Below are positions 34,731 through 44,884 of a stretch of DNA of 64,000 bases, in pieces (the stretch's first letter is position 1; every line of letters starts with the position of its first letter). The DNA comes from Plenodomus lindquistii (taxonomy: Eukaryota > Ascomycota > Dothideomycetes > Pleosporales > Leptosphaeriaceae). Location: the NCBI GenBank assembly GCA_025504975.1, contig JANUWI010000017.1:620001-684000 (forward strand), written 5' to 3'. Position numbers and translations under genes: made by a program. A model generated the notes under the pieces. The model saw only the letters and a list, made by a program, of their open reading frames with translations. It was not told the origin of the DNA and did not search any database.

Positions 34731-35999
34731 TCATTGGCCCCATCCAGCAGCTAGAACTAAAGCAACCATAACAGCGAGAGCCATCATCGTCACATTCTCT
34801 GCAGATACTTCGTTGCCTGCATCGACAACCACCTCAGCATCATTCTCGGCGTCTATCTCGGTGTCTGCCTTGGCGTTCTCATCGGCGTTTACCTCAGCTA
34901 TGAAGTCCTGACAGAAACGCTCAACTTCGGCTCCAAATGCCACCACCAATCGCCAGAAAGTCTCGCTGCGCAGCGTGCTATACAAAGCGTGAGCGGCCCA
35001 ACCAACTAGCCATCCAGCCAGTAAAGATACAGTTAGCCTAAGCCATTTGAACGACTCGCTATTGAGACAAGTCCAAAACCGCCTCAATGTTTGCGGGTAT
35101 TCAGTCGAAATTGTGTTCCACCCTGACAAGTTTACAGCTCTTACTGTCTGTCCTGGCAAACGGACTGCTCCTTGCACGTTGAATAAGGAGCCAGCGACCC
35201 AGACATAAACGAACATGAGGATCAGACCAGCCATCAGCATGAGTCCTGCATATTCTTCATTATCCACGTAAGCTTCCAGGTCTCTGGAGCGTCGCGCGAA
35301 TCTGGATGCAATCTTTTTGATTGGGTGACCAACTGCTGTGACGACTAGAGTGATGTTTCTTCTGATCTGTCTTACAATGCCACCCGGTATCTGGTTGATT
35401 GGCTTCGAGGTCGTACTGTCTGGAAGAGCAGATACGTTTCCAATTTCATAGATGACACGTACTTCGCTCATCCGTGGTGTATTATTCTGGTATGGGGTGT
35501 CCGCATTAATTGCATCAGTTTGCGTACTGACGCTCGAAAAATAATCGTCGAAATGGGTGACTTGATCTATTGCTGAGTCAATCGATGCATGTGCAGTCTG
35601 GATCGCGATATGGGTATAGCCGATACTTGTAGATTTTCCCTGGGAACTGTTGGAAGTAGGCGTAGCGGGAGAGCATTTCTGAAATTCCGATGCGTCTACA
35701 TAGGCTGATGTAGGAGGCGAGATGTTAATAGATGCTGGTTTTTCTTCGTATTTAGACGCAGAAGGAGAATTATTTGAACTCTCTGGTACTTGAACATCTC
35801 CTGGAGTACGTAGCGAGCTGTTTGAACTTTTCGCAGAGGTCAATTTGCGATCGGAGGGCGGAGAATTCAAATTGAATGCAGAGATAACTTTGTTTTTGGT
35901 GGAGGCGAGAGCGGCCTCGCGTGCTTCTAAGACTGCCCAATTGCATTCGTTGCATTGGCAGGATGTGCTAGAAGCATCATGACGGATTAAGCCTTTCAT
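34731..35999 (-). CDS. Unknown membrane protein with Cys-rich N-terminus
   Basis: A single exon encodes 422 residues from MKGLIRHDAS. A compact Cys cluster sits at residues 14-19 (CQCNEC) and might bind metal. Residues 35-190 are disordered and Ser/Thr-rich. A juxtamembrane basic stretch (IRRNITLV...IKKIASRFARRSRD) leads to a hydrophobic helix at about 250-271 (GLMLMAGLILMFVYVWVAG). A second is at about 320-341 (LRLTVSLLAGWLVGWAAHALY), and a C-terminal hydrophobic end follows (MMALAVMVALVLAAG). An acidic Asp/Ala/Glu segment lies before the last helix. No known family. It converges with the calpain gene (247 bases apart) and diverges from the next gene. Confidence 0.72.
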   Translation of the reverse strand: MKGLIRHDASSTSCQCNECNWAVLEAREAALASTKNKVISAFNLNSPPSDRKLTSAKSSNSSLRTPGDVQVPESSNNSPSASKYEEKPASINISPPTSAYVDASEFQKCSPATPTSNSSQGKSTSIGYTHIAIQTAHASIDSAIDQVTHFDDYFSSVSTQTDAINADTPYQNNTPRMSEVRVIYEIGNVSALPDSTTSKPINQIPGGIVRQIRRNITLVVTAVGHPIKKIASRFARRSRDLEAYVDNEEYAGLMLMAGLILMFVYVWVAGSLFNVQGAVRLPGQTVRAVNLSGWNTISTEYPQTLRRFWTCLNSESFKWLRLTVSLLAGWLVGWAAHALYSTLRSETFWRLVVAFGAEVERFCQDFIAEVNADENAKADTEIDAENDAEVVVDAGNEVSAENVTMMALAVMVALVLAAGWGQ

Positions 36000-36484
36000 G
36001 GCGGTTGTTGGTGTTGGAGATTGCTTCGATTGGGTCTAAGGTTAATTCAGTGCAGTCCCTTGCGATATCAAATAACTGCCGGACGTGTTGAGGGGTGGAA
36101 TGTAAAAGAAAATCTTGATTGATATGGGAAGGTTCCGCCAAAGATTGTGTACATTGCTCGAATACTACGGCCTGAAGGACATTATGTAATGATACATTGA
36201 GACAACCGTATGTTACGCCACCATTCACGTCTCAAAGAGATCCTTGGACATTGTTGCGTTTGGCACGGACCACATGTTTGAAGTGAGTTCTTTGAGCGCT
36301 GGGTCAGGTGGCGTCGCGGAAGCAAACAATGGATGCGCGCATTTCACACGCTACAAGCGCGCTAAAATCGCAAACTAGGACCGTTTGGCGCCGCGTATGT
36401 AGGTTCTAGACTGCGTGTTCAGACTCACCACCTGCCACCACCGATCTCTCCACCATTCGAGACAGTCGACCGGAACGCGCGACG
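36000..36484. other. Divergent promoter region between two membrane-protein genes
   Basis: 485 bases between the start codons of two genes on opposite strands. No coding signal. Both flanking products are disordered proteins with hydrophobic C-terminal regions, so shared control is conceivable. Confidence 0.45.
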
Positions 36485-38707
36485 ATGTCTGACCAAACCC
36501 ATTCATCTGCTTCGCAACCGGGGCACGTGGATATCAACACAATTCTCGCACGATATACCAGTCAATCCCAAGGATCAAATACTCGAATGAGCTCACGTCG
36601 ATCAATCAAGGGACCTTCTTTGTCTTCAGATAGCCGTACGTCAAAGAGCAGCCAGTCTTCGTCTTTGTATGCGTCTCCAAAATTTGACGGCGACACTTTA
36701 ACTCACTCACCACACGAAGGTACCCATTCTGGCTACCTTGATCGCGCTCAACTGTTCGGGCGCTTACCAGCCCCAGACTTCCTGACAAGCCCGCGTCAGC
36801 CTTCAACACCGGTGATGTCTAATTCAGACGTATTTTCAGCGCAAGAGCCCAAGAAGCTATTCAATTCCACGGCTCTTGAGCGTGCTCGAGCGCGCAATTC
36901 GTCATCCTTGTCGTCGCTCGAGACTGCGCCTGCTAAAACGCAGCACGACCTTGTCTCTACTCCGCAATCTCAGAAGTCGTCCTACTTCTCACCCAAGAGC
37001 GCCTCAACTGTTGTCTCTAGTAGATCCAGCAGGAACTCTACAACCAAATCTGAACATCGACTTGCGAATAGCCGTCGGCAGTCGCGGTCGAGCTTACTAT
37101 CTTCTCCTTATGATGATGAATGGATGGAGGCTGGCACTCCTGAAGCAGTGAATTCAGGTACGAAACCCAAATTTGATACATATAGTGGTATTAACCCAAC
37201 GATAGACCCAAAGGCGGAGAGTGCGACACCCCCAGTTGTTTCGTCGGCCATGGCGACTCTGCGCGATCAGCTCTTCAGGAATACTCCTGCTGGGGCATCT
37301 AGCCAAGCTCGGAAGACCAGCTGGGCAGGCCGGTTTTTCGGCAGTCGCAGTACCACTCTCGATAAGACGTCAAATACTTCAGCTATCACAAAGCCAGAAG
37401 AACGATTCGCATTCGGCGGCGAGGAACGCACCCGTCCAGTTGAGATTGCGCACGATGGAATCGATCTTGTCAAGTCTCGGTCGTCATTCATGGCACCTGA
37501 GAGCGATGTAGCACAGCTCGGAAAGGCTACGAAGATTGAAGAGGCCGAAGACGATAGCGGTGATGTTCTTGACGATGACACGATTTTCCATCTCCCCGAA
37601 TCATCGTCCAGCATGGGAACGCCGCCATCTTTGGAACATCAGGCTTCAGCCCCACACAAACAGTCATATTTTATTGGGACTGCATCCTTGTCCAACATCA
37701 ATCAGTTATCCGCAGAACACACTCACAGCATCGCCGACGTGCATACCAGCGAAGATATCTCAAATCTCCCTTTTGCATCTTCCATCCGCAATAGCTTGAG
37801 CTCATCGACAAGTGGCTTCGAACCCAATGTAAGTGCAGCTCCCACAACCCAGAGGGCTCATCTGTCAGTCGCCATGGCAATACTAAATTTTTCATAGGTT
37901 CCCGTCCCACCTCAGGAAGTCCCCACCCTCTCTGCAGCCGCTTTGAAAACGACCTCAGATCTGGCAGACAGCAAGGATGGCAATGTCAAGAGTGTGGACG
38001 GACCTGAGCTTATCAGTTATCGAAAGCACTTGAAGCCTTCTACCATCCGCAGGTTGGCAAAGCGAAGAGCGGATCGTCTACCAAAGCAGACAGTCTCTAC
38101 TGAAGGTAGTCATGGTACTTCAGGCCTGCCTGTGGTAGATTTTGAGCCCCGTGGAGTTCTTGAGGCACCAAAGGCCGTGATGACAATGATCGAGCCGTTC
38201 ACGATGTTCTCGCAGACTCCAGAAGCCGCTCCGGAGGTTCCTGTTACACTCGGAAAAGGAACCGTCACAAGACCTCGACCAGCAAGACCAACAGCGATGT
38301 TCACGATGATGGCACCAGTCACTATCTTCTCACAGCCTCCAGTCGCCTTCCCAGAGGCCTTGAATGCGATGAATGGCCAATCAGATTCTCCTGAATTACT
38401 TGCTCAAACTCTGAGTCGTCATGGTATGTCATCTTCTCAGATCTGCGCTATAGTCCTTGGTTGTATCTGCGTTGTTGCCGTCCACGCCACACTTGCGAAC
38501 GTAGGCGAGAGCGTGGACACATTCGAGCTCGCACACGACATGAGCGTCGCCTTCGTCGTCGGACTTGGACTTGCAATCGTTGGTAGTTTCTTCGATCTTG
38601 GTGTTGTTACGGATATTGCAAAGCAGATCTTTGCTGCATTTCGCGATGCGCTTGGGTCTGTTTTTGACACGATGGTGGAATGGACTGGCCGATACGAGCG
38701 TCAGTAG
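36485..38707 (+). CDS. Disordered protein with C-terminal membrane helices
   Basis: Two exons (36485-37828, 37898-38707) separated by a 69-base intron (GTAAGT donor, ACTAAAT branch, CATAG acceptor) give 717 residues. The first 450 residues are Ser/Thr-rich and disordered, starting MSDQTHSSASQPGHVDINTI. They include a short ordered-looking patch (RKTSWAGRFFGSRS). In the second exon a segment YRKHLKPSTIRRLAKRRADRL is strongly basic. Two related units follow, EPFTMFSQTPEAAPE and APVTIFSQPPVAFPE. The C-terminus has a hydrophobic helix (SQICAIVLGCICVVAVHATLA) and a second one (VAFVVGLGLAIVGSFFDLG), then an amphipathic end. The layout recalls nuclear-envelope or ER membrane proteins, but no family is recognised. 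Confidence 0.75.
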
Positions 38708-39574
38708 ACGAGCTGGGTGTTCTCGAACGAGATGTGCGACGTTAATGCTCGCTGGGCTTGGAATGTTCCGGATAATGTCATTTAAAGGACCAAGTATATG
38801 CTGGTAGACTATGAATGCTCGCTCGAATGCTGTTGTTTGATGGAAGTGCTACGATAATGCTTGCACCTAATTGGTTTACCGTGAATGTGGGGTGGTGGGG
38901 TTGGGTAGCTCAGCAGATTTACTAACGAGCGGACCGGCGATATGTCATATGGTAGCACCTCCCGTTTCTAGCCACGCTCGGTGTGGCGTCTCTACGTCCC
39001 TATTGTGTCTACTGATTGTTGCCTGATCAAAAAATCTCTACGCGATTATTGTCACCCTTTGTTTGTGTCATCTTGGTAATGACAGATTGCCCACTCTCGA
39101 AAGACCAGGTATACTGTAACGTACGCTCGGCTGCGCATTAATCATCCGCTGACCTCGATCTCCCTGACTCAAATGATTACCGGGTCAACACTCGTCTATC
39201 CCAATGAAGCGCCGACTACTGCTGAACAATGTTTCACGTCCCGAAAGATGATGTACAAGCCTAATGATATAGTTGACACGCAGCTTCCAGCGATCCCTCC
39301 ATGACCTTATATGTAATCCACTTACCGGCAACGTGCTGACGACGCTTCAACTCTTTTGTGAGTTAATTGGCAGCCGAAGGTCTGGGCATTAGTCAGATGT
39401 TGTAACTACGAGAGCTCAAGCTTACGTACGCACAAGTTTTGCTACATAGGGTAGGTAGTATGGGCCGAGGTCCAAGTGGCACAACATCGACAGGACCCAC
39501 TTGGTGATTTCAAACTACCATGAAGTCCCACTTCGATAATATATATAATTGTTATACCCCGCAACGCCTTTCTA
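38708..39574. other. Intergenic
   Basis: About 870 bases. No gene is supported. A TAGCTCAG box near 38909 resembles a tRNA A-box but has no B-box partner. An AT-rich element at about 39535-39550 may be the promoter core of the next gene. Confidence 0.5.
39535..39550 (+). promoter_or_regulatory. Possible TATA element of the epoxide-hydrolase-like gene
   Basis: The stretch GATAATATATATAATTG lies 25-40 bases before the first ATG (39575) and 43-58 before the second (39593). If it is the TATA box, the later ATG (MENFKVNTL) is the more comfortable start. Confidence 0.35.
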
Positions 39575-40612
39575 ATGTTCGACACAGCCAGAATGGAGAA
39601 CTTCAAGGTCAATACGCTCACCCACAAAAATGGTGAGATTACAAACTACTACGAGGGAGGCTCTCCACATGGGACTCCCTTGATTTTCCTTCACGGATGG
39701 CCTGACATCGCTGAAAGTTGGGCGCATCAGCTCAAATACTTCTCCTCTACAGGAAAGTACCGCGTCATCGCCCCTGATATGCGCGGCTACGGAGACTCTT
39801 CCGCTCCTCGAACCAAGCGCAGCTATTCTCTCGAAGTGCTTGTTTCAGAAATGGTTGAACTCGCATCGCATCTCAACATCCAGAAAGCAGTATGGGTCGC
39901 TCACGACTGGGGCGTCGGTGTCTCCAATGCCCTCGCCGCACATCATCCTGAACTTTTCCTCGGCCTGGCGAACTTGGCAGTTCCTTACCGTTCTTTGGAA
40001 CTCGGTTTGACCTACATCAAACAGTTCATCAATCGCGAAATCTATCCCGAGGATGAATATGAGTGGGGCCAGTGGGACTATCAACGCTATTACGAACTAC
40101 ACGCGGAAGACTGTATCAAGAGCTTCGAAGCCAATACCGACCGCATCACGCCAGCGCTATATGTTAAGGCCGACCCAAGAAAATGGGGCCAGCCAGCTAT
40201 CACAAGTCGCGTGCAGAAGGATGGCGGTTGGTTTGGCGGACACCCTGAGAAGCTTCCTGAGATCCCATTGGAGACTACTGCAATCGATGAACATCATCTG
40301 GCCAGCTTGCTCAGGTCTCACAAGAAGAATGGATGGTTTCCTGGAACAGCATATTACCTCAATCACGATGTGAACGAGGAATACGCGAAACAGGAAAAGA
40401 ATGGTGGTGTGTTGGAGTTCCCCGTGTTGTTCGTCGATGCAAAGTACGATGCAGTTTGCAGCCTAAGTACGACGCCTGCACAGGGGGAACCACAAAAGAA
40501 GTTCACGAAGGATCTGACATGCGAAACGATTGAATCGGCTCATTGGGTGCAACTTGAGAGACCTGAGGAAGTTAACAAGGTGCTTGAGAAGTGGCTGAAC
40601 GCAAAGATCTAG
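39575..40612 (+). CDS. Alpha/beta hydrolase, epoxide-hydrolase-like
   Basis: A single exon encodes 345 residues (339 if the ATG at 39593 is used). The fold signatures are complete. The oxyanion-hole motif HGWPD is at 40-44. APDMRGYGDSSAP follows the first beta strands. The nucleophile elbow AHDWGV gives catalytic Asp111, and an Asp nucleophile points to epoxide hydrolases or dehalogenases rather than serine esterases. The acid is about Asp292 (DAKYD) and the base His323 (SAHWVQLERPEEVN). The lid contains Tyr residues, including GTAYYLN, that could activate an epoxide. No signal peptide, so it is probably cytosolic. It would open epoxides to diols in detoxification or secondary metabolism. The substrate is unknown. 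Confidence 0.9.
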   Translation: MFDTARMENFKVNTLTHKNGEITNYYEGGSPHGTPLIFLHGWPDIAESWAHQLKYFSSTGKYRVIAPDMRGYGDSSAPRTKRSYSLEVLVSEMVELASHLNIQKAVWVAHDWGVGVSNALAAHHPELFLGLANLAVPYRSLELGLTYIKQFINREIYPEDEYEWGQWDYQRYYELHAEDCIKSFEANTDRITPALYVKADPRKWGQPAITSRVQKDGGWFGGHPEKLPEIPLETTAIDEHHLASLLRSHKKNGWFPGTAYYLNHDVNEEYAKQEKNGGVLEFPVLFVDAKYDAVCSLSTTPAQGEPQKKFTKDLTCETIESAHWVQLERPEEVNKVLEKWLNAKI

Positions 40613-40945
40613 GTGGCTTCGATGTCATTAGTGAATGCACGCTAGCGGCTGTGGATGATGTCTTTCACTTCTCACAAAGTCAAATATTCGGCCTGTGTAG
40701 TGTATAGCCTTCGCGCTGTGACAACCCTACACAATGTGAACAGCAACAATGTCACTCTCTACAATCATCGTCCAATTCCTTACAAAATGGTTCCCCCTCA
40801 ACTTGTGTACCATCGGCACAAATCTCGCCTTTCAACGTTCTGGAAACTTGAAACGCACTTGTGATTACCAGTCTCTGCTACTGATCACCACTTTCTAAAC
40901 TTGAGATCTAGTCACAGCAGCAAATCCACTCCAATAGATTTCAGC
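40613..40945. other. Intergenic
   Basis: 333 bases between two genes on the same strand. Only the leader of the downstream gene is suggested, by CT-rich sequence near 40885-40900. Confidence 0.5.
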
Positions 40946-42109
40946 ATGTCAGGCTCACCCTCCCCTGCTTTGCGCGAACTCAAGACCGCCCTTGATACTC
41001 TTGCTACCAACAACCCATCATCGTACCAAACCAGTATCTTCCAACATTGGCTCAACTCCTCGTCTCCGATCGCGCTCTCGCGCCCCCACTCTGTCGCACT
41101 CCGCAATGCCATCATCGTCGCTCTGGATGTAGAATGGTACGAGCACTCCCCATCCCATATCACAGAGATCGGAATCTCGATCCTCGATCCACGATTTATC
41201 CCTTCAAATCCGCCATCTCCGTCTGCTCCGCGTGGCCGTAATGGCAAAGCTAACAAATCTGCAGCTGCAACGACTTCCTCGGATGTAGTTACTCGAATGA
41301 TGAGCGCTTCAACAACAAATTACGCACGCCTCGCTCCCAACGCACATTTGGTTAATGGAGATCTCTGCGCCGGTCACCCCGAAGCCTATCAATTCGGTCC
41401 TACGACCTTCGTCACGCCGTCTGAAGCACAAACCATGTTACGTCATGCATTTACTCGCTATGACACGCAGGTCAGACTGCGCCCTGTGATCTTTATCGGT
41501 CACGCGGTAGACAACGATGTTGCGAAGCTCAAACAAATGTTTGACCTGGATGTGGAAAAGCTAGGTGTTGTAGTTGCAACACTCGACACACAGGTAATGG
41601 CTATTGAGACAGGCGTTGTGCACGCTGGCAGAAAAGTGAGCTTAGGTGCATTGTTGGAAGAATATGGAGTGCAAGAGGATTATCTGCACAATGCAGGGAA
41701 TGATGTGGTGTGCACTTTGCTGGCTGGCCTGCTTCTTTGCTCACCGAAGTCAGTCTCTACCGATGGCTTTGCAACCTCCTACGCATCCTTAAAATCCCAT
41801 CTCCAGAAACACTCCAAATCAATTTATGGAAAGTCTACTTTCTGTACACGCTGCGATAGTGTCGCGCACACCGCAGAGTCTTGTCACGAAACACTGCACT
41901 GCGGAATCTGTGCTAGCCATAGCTCTTCACAGCGTCAGGCTGGCGCTGGGAACCATAGGGCGGAGAAGTGTAAGGAAGATGTCAAGGAGAAGGGAAAGCT
42001 GCTACCTTATCCGTGCAGCCATTGTATTATGAGCTCGGACCCGACGCGACATGCACCGGAGTATAGTTATCGCCACAAGGATGTGGATTGTAAATGGAAG
42101 GGAAAGTAG
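40946..42109 (+). CDS. Gfd2/YDR514C-like DEDD exonuclease-fold protein with zinc knuckle
   Basis: A single exon encodes 387 residues from MSGSPSPALRELK. The frame is open a little upstream, but this is the first ATG. The ribonuclease-H-like exonuclease motifs are visible: Exo I as LDVEW (Asp61, Glu63), Exo II as IGHAVDNDV (about 184-192) and Exo III as HNAGNDVVCTL (about 248-258). This set is typical of the fungal Gfd2/YDR514C-type DEDDh domain. A C-terminal CCHC zinc knuckle (C-x2-C-x4-H-x4-C) starts near residue 300 and is followed by more Cys/His pairs. An RNA 3'-end trimming or RNA-binding role is inferred; yeast Gfd2 is linked to mRNA export. Exonuclease activity is not established for the family. 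Confidence 0.82.
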   Translation: MSGSPSPALRELKTALDTLATNNPSSYQTSIFQHWLNSSSPIALSRPHSVALRNAIIVALDVEWYEHSPSHITEIGISILDPRFIPSNPPSPSAPRGRNGKANKSAAATTSSDVVTRMMSASTTNYARLAPNAHLVNGDLCAGHPEAYQFGPTTFVTPSEAQTMLRHAFTRYDTQVRLRPVIFIGHAVDNDVAKLKQMFDLDVEKLGVVVATLDTQVMAIETGVVHAGRKVSLGALLEEYGVQEDYLHNAGNDVVCTLLAGLLLCSPKSVSTDGFATSYASLKSHLQKHSKSIYGKSTFCTRCDSVAHTAESCHETLHCGICASHSSSQRQAGAGNHRAEKCKEDVKEKGKLLPYPCSHCIMSSDPTRHAPEYSYRHKDVDCKWKGK

Positions 42110-42911
42110 GTTATTGCTTCCGAAGGAAGCTCTTACAGTTAAATAAGGTACAGGCTAAATTTTAGTAGGAGCGCCACTTTCTATTCGCGGATAGAGTAGA
42201 TCTATAATTAGCTGAACAAGGGGCGCTAGTTTAATATTGTTATTAGTAATTACTACCAGGCAGGTATTCTATAATCACGTAGTAAGCACCTCTACGCCTG
42301 CTGCCTCTACGCCTGCTACCTCTATACTTACTACCTCTACACGTATTACTACCTTCATACGTGCTACTTTTATAATACACTAAATATTACCTGCACTGTA
42401 AATATATTTAATTATAAAACTTCTTTAGAAGCACTTTTAGCTGTACTTTACGTCTGACAGATCTACGTTTGTTCAGCAGTGTTAGTCAAATAAAATCATA
42501 TATGATTTGAAATTCAAATTCATAGAGATTCCTAAATGCTTGACTGATGGTGATATGTGATCGTGTCTTGGTTGTGCTAGGTTTGTCGCGCATGCGTGGA
42601 ATTGATTTGAGACTGACCACAACTGACCAAGCCCAGATGTCTTAGAACTACGAAAGTGAAGGTCTTGAAGGTCTTTAGCCGCCTGGAATTTTCAATTCGC
42701 TATCGTTAAACCTCATATTGGTGCGAAGCCTGTGCTTTGAGACATTGGCGCATGGCTGCATGACAGCAAACACCACCTAGCTCTTCTCTTTCCAAAGTCA
42801 ACACAATCAGCCTTTGTTCGCGTTCATACCCACAAATATAGAAATTGGGCTCGTCACTACCAATCCTCAATCATTCCGCTGAGTCACTTGAAATTCTACG
42901 CACTTGCAATC
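42110..42911. other. Intergenic with AT-rich repeat relic
   Basis: About 800 bases. The left half (42120-42470) is clearly more AT-rich than its surroundings and holds a degenerate minisatellite (separate entry). The right half has ordinary composition and leads into the next gene. No open frame with a signature. Confidence 0.55.
42287..42366. repeat. Degenerate 15-base minisatellite in AT-rich block
   Basis: At least five copies of a CCTCTACGCCTGCTA-like unit. The first copies keep CG and CC (CTACGCCTG). Later copies change to CTATACTTA and CTACACGTATTA, mostly C-to-T or G-to-A differences. The flanks are rich in TA-containing words. The pattern fits repeat-induced point mutation or simple decay. 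Confidence 0.7.
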
Positions 42912-43644
42912 ATGCCTTACACCTCAAGTGCCGACACCAACGCATGGAATGACTCATCACCGACACCTATCCGCACCAAACAGACGACAACTGAAAACTT
43001 CGAGGCGCCGCATACACCTGATGTCTTCATGCCACAGGCTCCCAATCCCATGATGGTACCATCCAGTGCAACACGTAGCATGTCCCGGAGCAATAGCGAC
43101 CGCGCACTACGTCTAGCACAGTCGCCTGCTTTTGGTGGGGCTCCGAGAATTCTGTGGATAACTGTGTAAGCTAATTTGAACTCCGATAGCTCGTGATCTC
43201 ATTGATACTGTTGGGGCCTTCTCAGGAGATGAGGATAAAGAGGGGAATCGCGACAGCGCCCCCATCCGCACCGGCATCAACATCAATAGTACACGTGTCG
43301 CTCCACCTTTGACGCCTTCCATCGACACTTCGCTCACCCCTAAGTATGGAGCTAGGACTGCCGGATTTTTCGCACGTATCCACTGTTCTCCGCGCCAAAC
43401 GACCACTACCAGCCCAGCTAGACTGTACGTATTAGTCGCCATGGGCGTAGCCGTTGCCGCTTTGGCAGGACTTGCAATATACGGCAACTTCAGAGCAGAA
43501 TTAGTGCATATACTAACGCATCTGTGGTCTGGAGTTGTCATTGCGAGCGGAGTGCTTGAGGTCGGAGTTAAGGGTATGGGGTTCCTCTGTGGCAGAGCTA
43601 TCGCTGGGTTTGTGGATGGGTTTGCAAAGGGATTGCAGTTGTGA
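42912..43644 (+). CDS. Small disordered protein with hydrophobic C-terminus
   Basis: Exon 1 starts at the first ATG, 42912 (MPYTSSADTNAW). It encodes about 75 disordered, Pro/Thr/Ser-rich residues ending near SPAFGG. A second exon ends at 43644 and reads GAFSGDEDKEGNRDSAPIR, then PRQTTTTSPARLY, a hydrophobic helix VLVAMGVAVAALAGLAIYG, and an amphipathic end with GVLEVGVKGMGFLCGR. The intron boundary is not settled. A good GTAAGC donor at 43168 is in the wrong phase for the CGATAG acceptor near 43189, whereas a weaker GTGGGG donor near 43136 fits. Total length is about 220 residues. Overall layout (disordered, then hydrophobic) resembles the two nearby genes at 34.7-38.7 kb. No family is recognised. 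Confidence 0.6.
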
Positions 43645-44884
43645 AGTCTCGACCAGCTTCACCATCGACAAGGTCATAGTTCGCATCATGCCATATCGTT
43701 TGGTTTACGAGTTGAATTGTAGGCCACGAAAACGTACGTGCCCTGCCACGCATGCCATTCTACTTCAATGGTAAAGTGCACTTCCAACATCAAATCGACC
43801 CTTTATCTAGTCAGAGTACTTGATATGGCTTCGTGACTTCTCTTCCTACTACACCATCTTCCATCTAGTAACTCTGATTGACTGAGCCGATTTTAGAATA
43901 TGCGCTCACTTGAATTCCATGTTCAGGCGGGGAAAGTCGTCGGATACATCATCACGAAACTCACTAATTGGACGATCCGATTCCAGGATAAATATTTCGC
44001 AAGCGGGATCAGGATGGGCCCTGTATCTCCAGGCGTCGAAAAGAGATGAGCGGTCTATCTTACGTCGTGTGGAAGAGTCTGCATCTGTGTGTAGCAGAAG
44101 TTGGAAATCAATTTAGCGTTACATCATACGAATCGTATCTTCCAAAGCACAACCTAATCGAACATTAATCTCCAGTACATGTACATGACGACGACGAGGG
44201 TACAACGACGTGTCGGTAACCGTACGTGAGATGTAGGTACAGCGTGAAGCGGCTTGATGTTTAATAGCGATTCGTATGGACTACATGTTCTATAAACCAG
44301 CCACTTGCGTGCACCATGCTTCTGCGAGTTCTTTCATGCCTGCAACCATGTGAGATGGAACGGATCCCTTCTAATAGATCTGTTGAAGCTGTGAGTGTTT
44401 GCTGACCCACCGTCTTTGAACTTCACACTCTTCTGACGGCGAAGCTTGGAGCTTGATGCAGCTGTGTTGGCAGGCGCAGGATCCTCGGTGGGAATAAAGA
44501 TGTCCGGTACGGCTGGTCTTGTAGTAGGCGGTAGGTGCTCGCAGCTGACAGCTTAAGCATTACCGGCGGTTACGCTGGCAGGCAGAGGATCTTCGGTGGA
44601 CACGAAAAATCTCTGGTACGGCTGAGCCTGCTGCACGTCGATGGATGCTTGGAGACGACAACGTGAGCGTGATCGTAGCATATGGAAGATCATAGTAGAG
44701 AAACTGCGATTGGTCGGAGAAACAGTTGATTGATATGACGATGCAATCCAGAAGACCTGGGAATTGGCGGTTTGTAGGACTAATTTACCCTTCGATCTCG
44801 CTATCGAAGATCCGGCTACTATTGGCATGCTTCGCTTGTGCGCCCCCATGAATTGAACTGAACGTTCAAAATCCACTATATCAA
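43645..44884. other. Intergenic with a duplicated coding-like segment
   Basis: About 1.24 kb. The minus strand carries short protein-like stretches (MPIVAGSSIARSKGK; PTEDPAPANTAASSSKLRRQ) that cannot be joined in phase. Two imperfect copies of a segment of about 55 bases lie in it (separate entry). No intact gene is supported. Confidence 0.45.
44467..44630 (-). repeat. Imperfect direct repeat of about 55 bases
   Basis: Copies at about 44467-44519 and 44575-44630 share GGCAGGC..AGGATC.TCGGTGG and GGTACGGCTG with scattered differences. On the minus strand the first encodes PTEDPAPAN and the second STEDPLPAS, so it is a duplicated peptide-coding segment. Confidence 0.6.

Noticed and set aside
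38900..38990. tRNA-like A-box (GGGTAGCTCAGCAG)
   Set aside because: No GGTTCGA-type B-box or acceptor stem closes downstream at the right distance.
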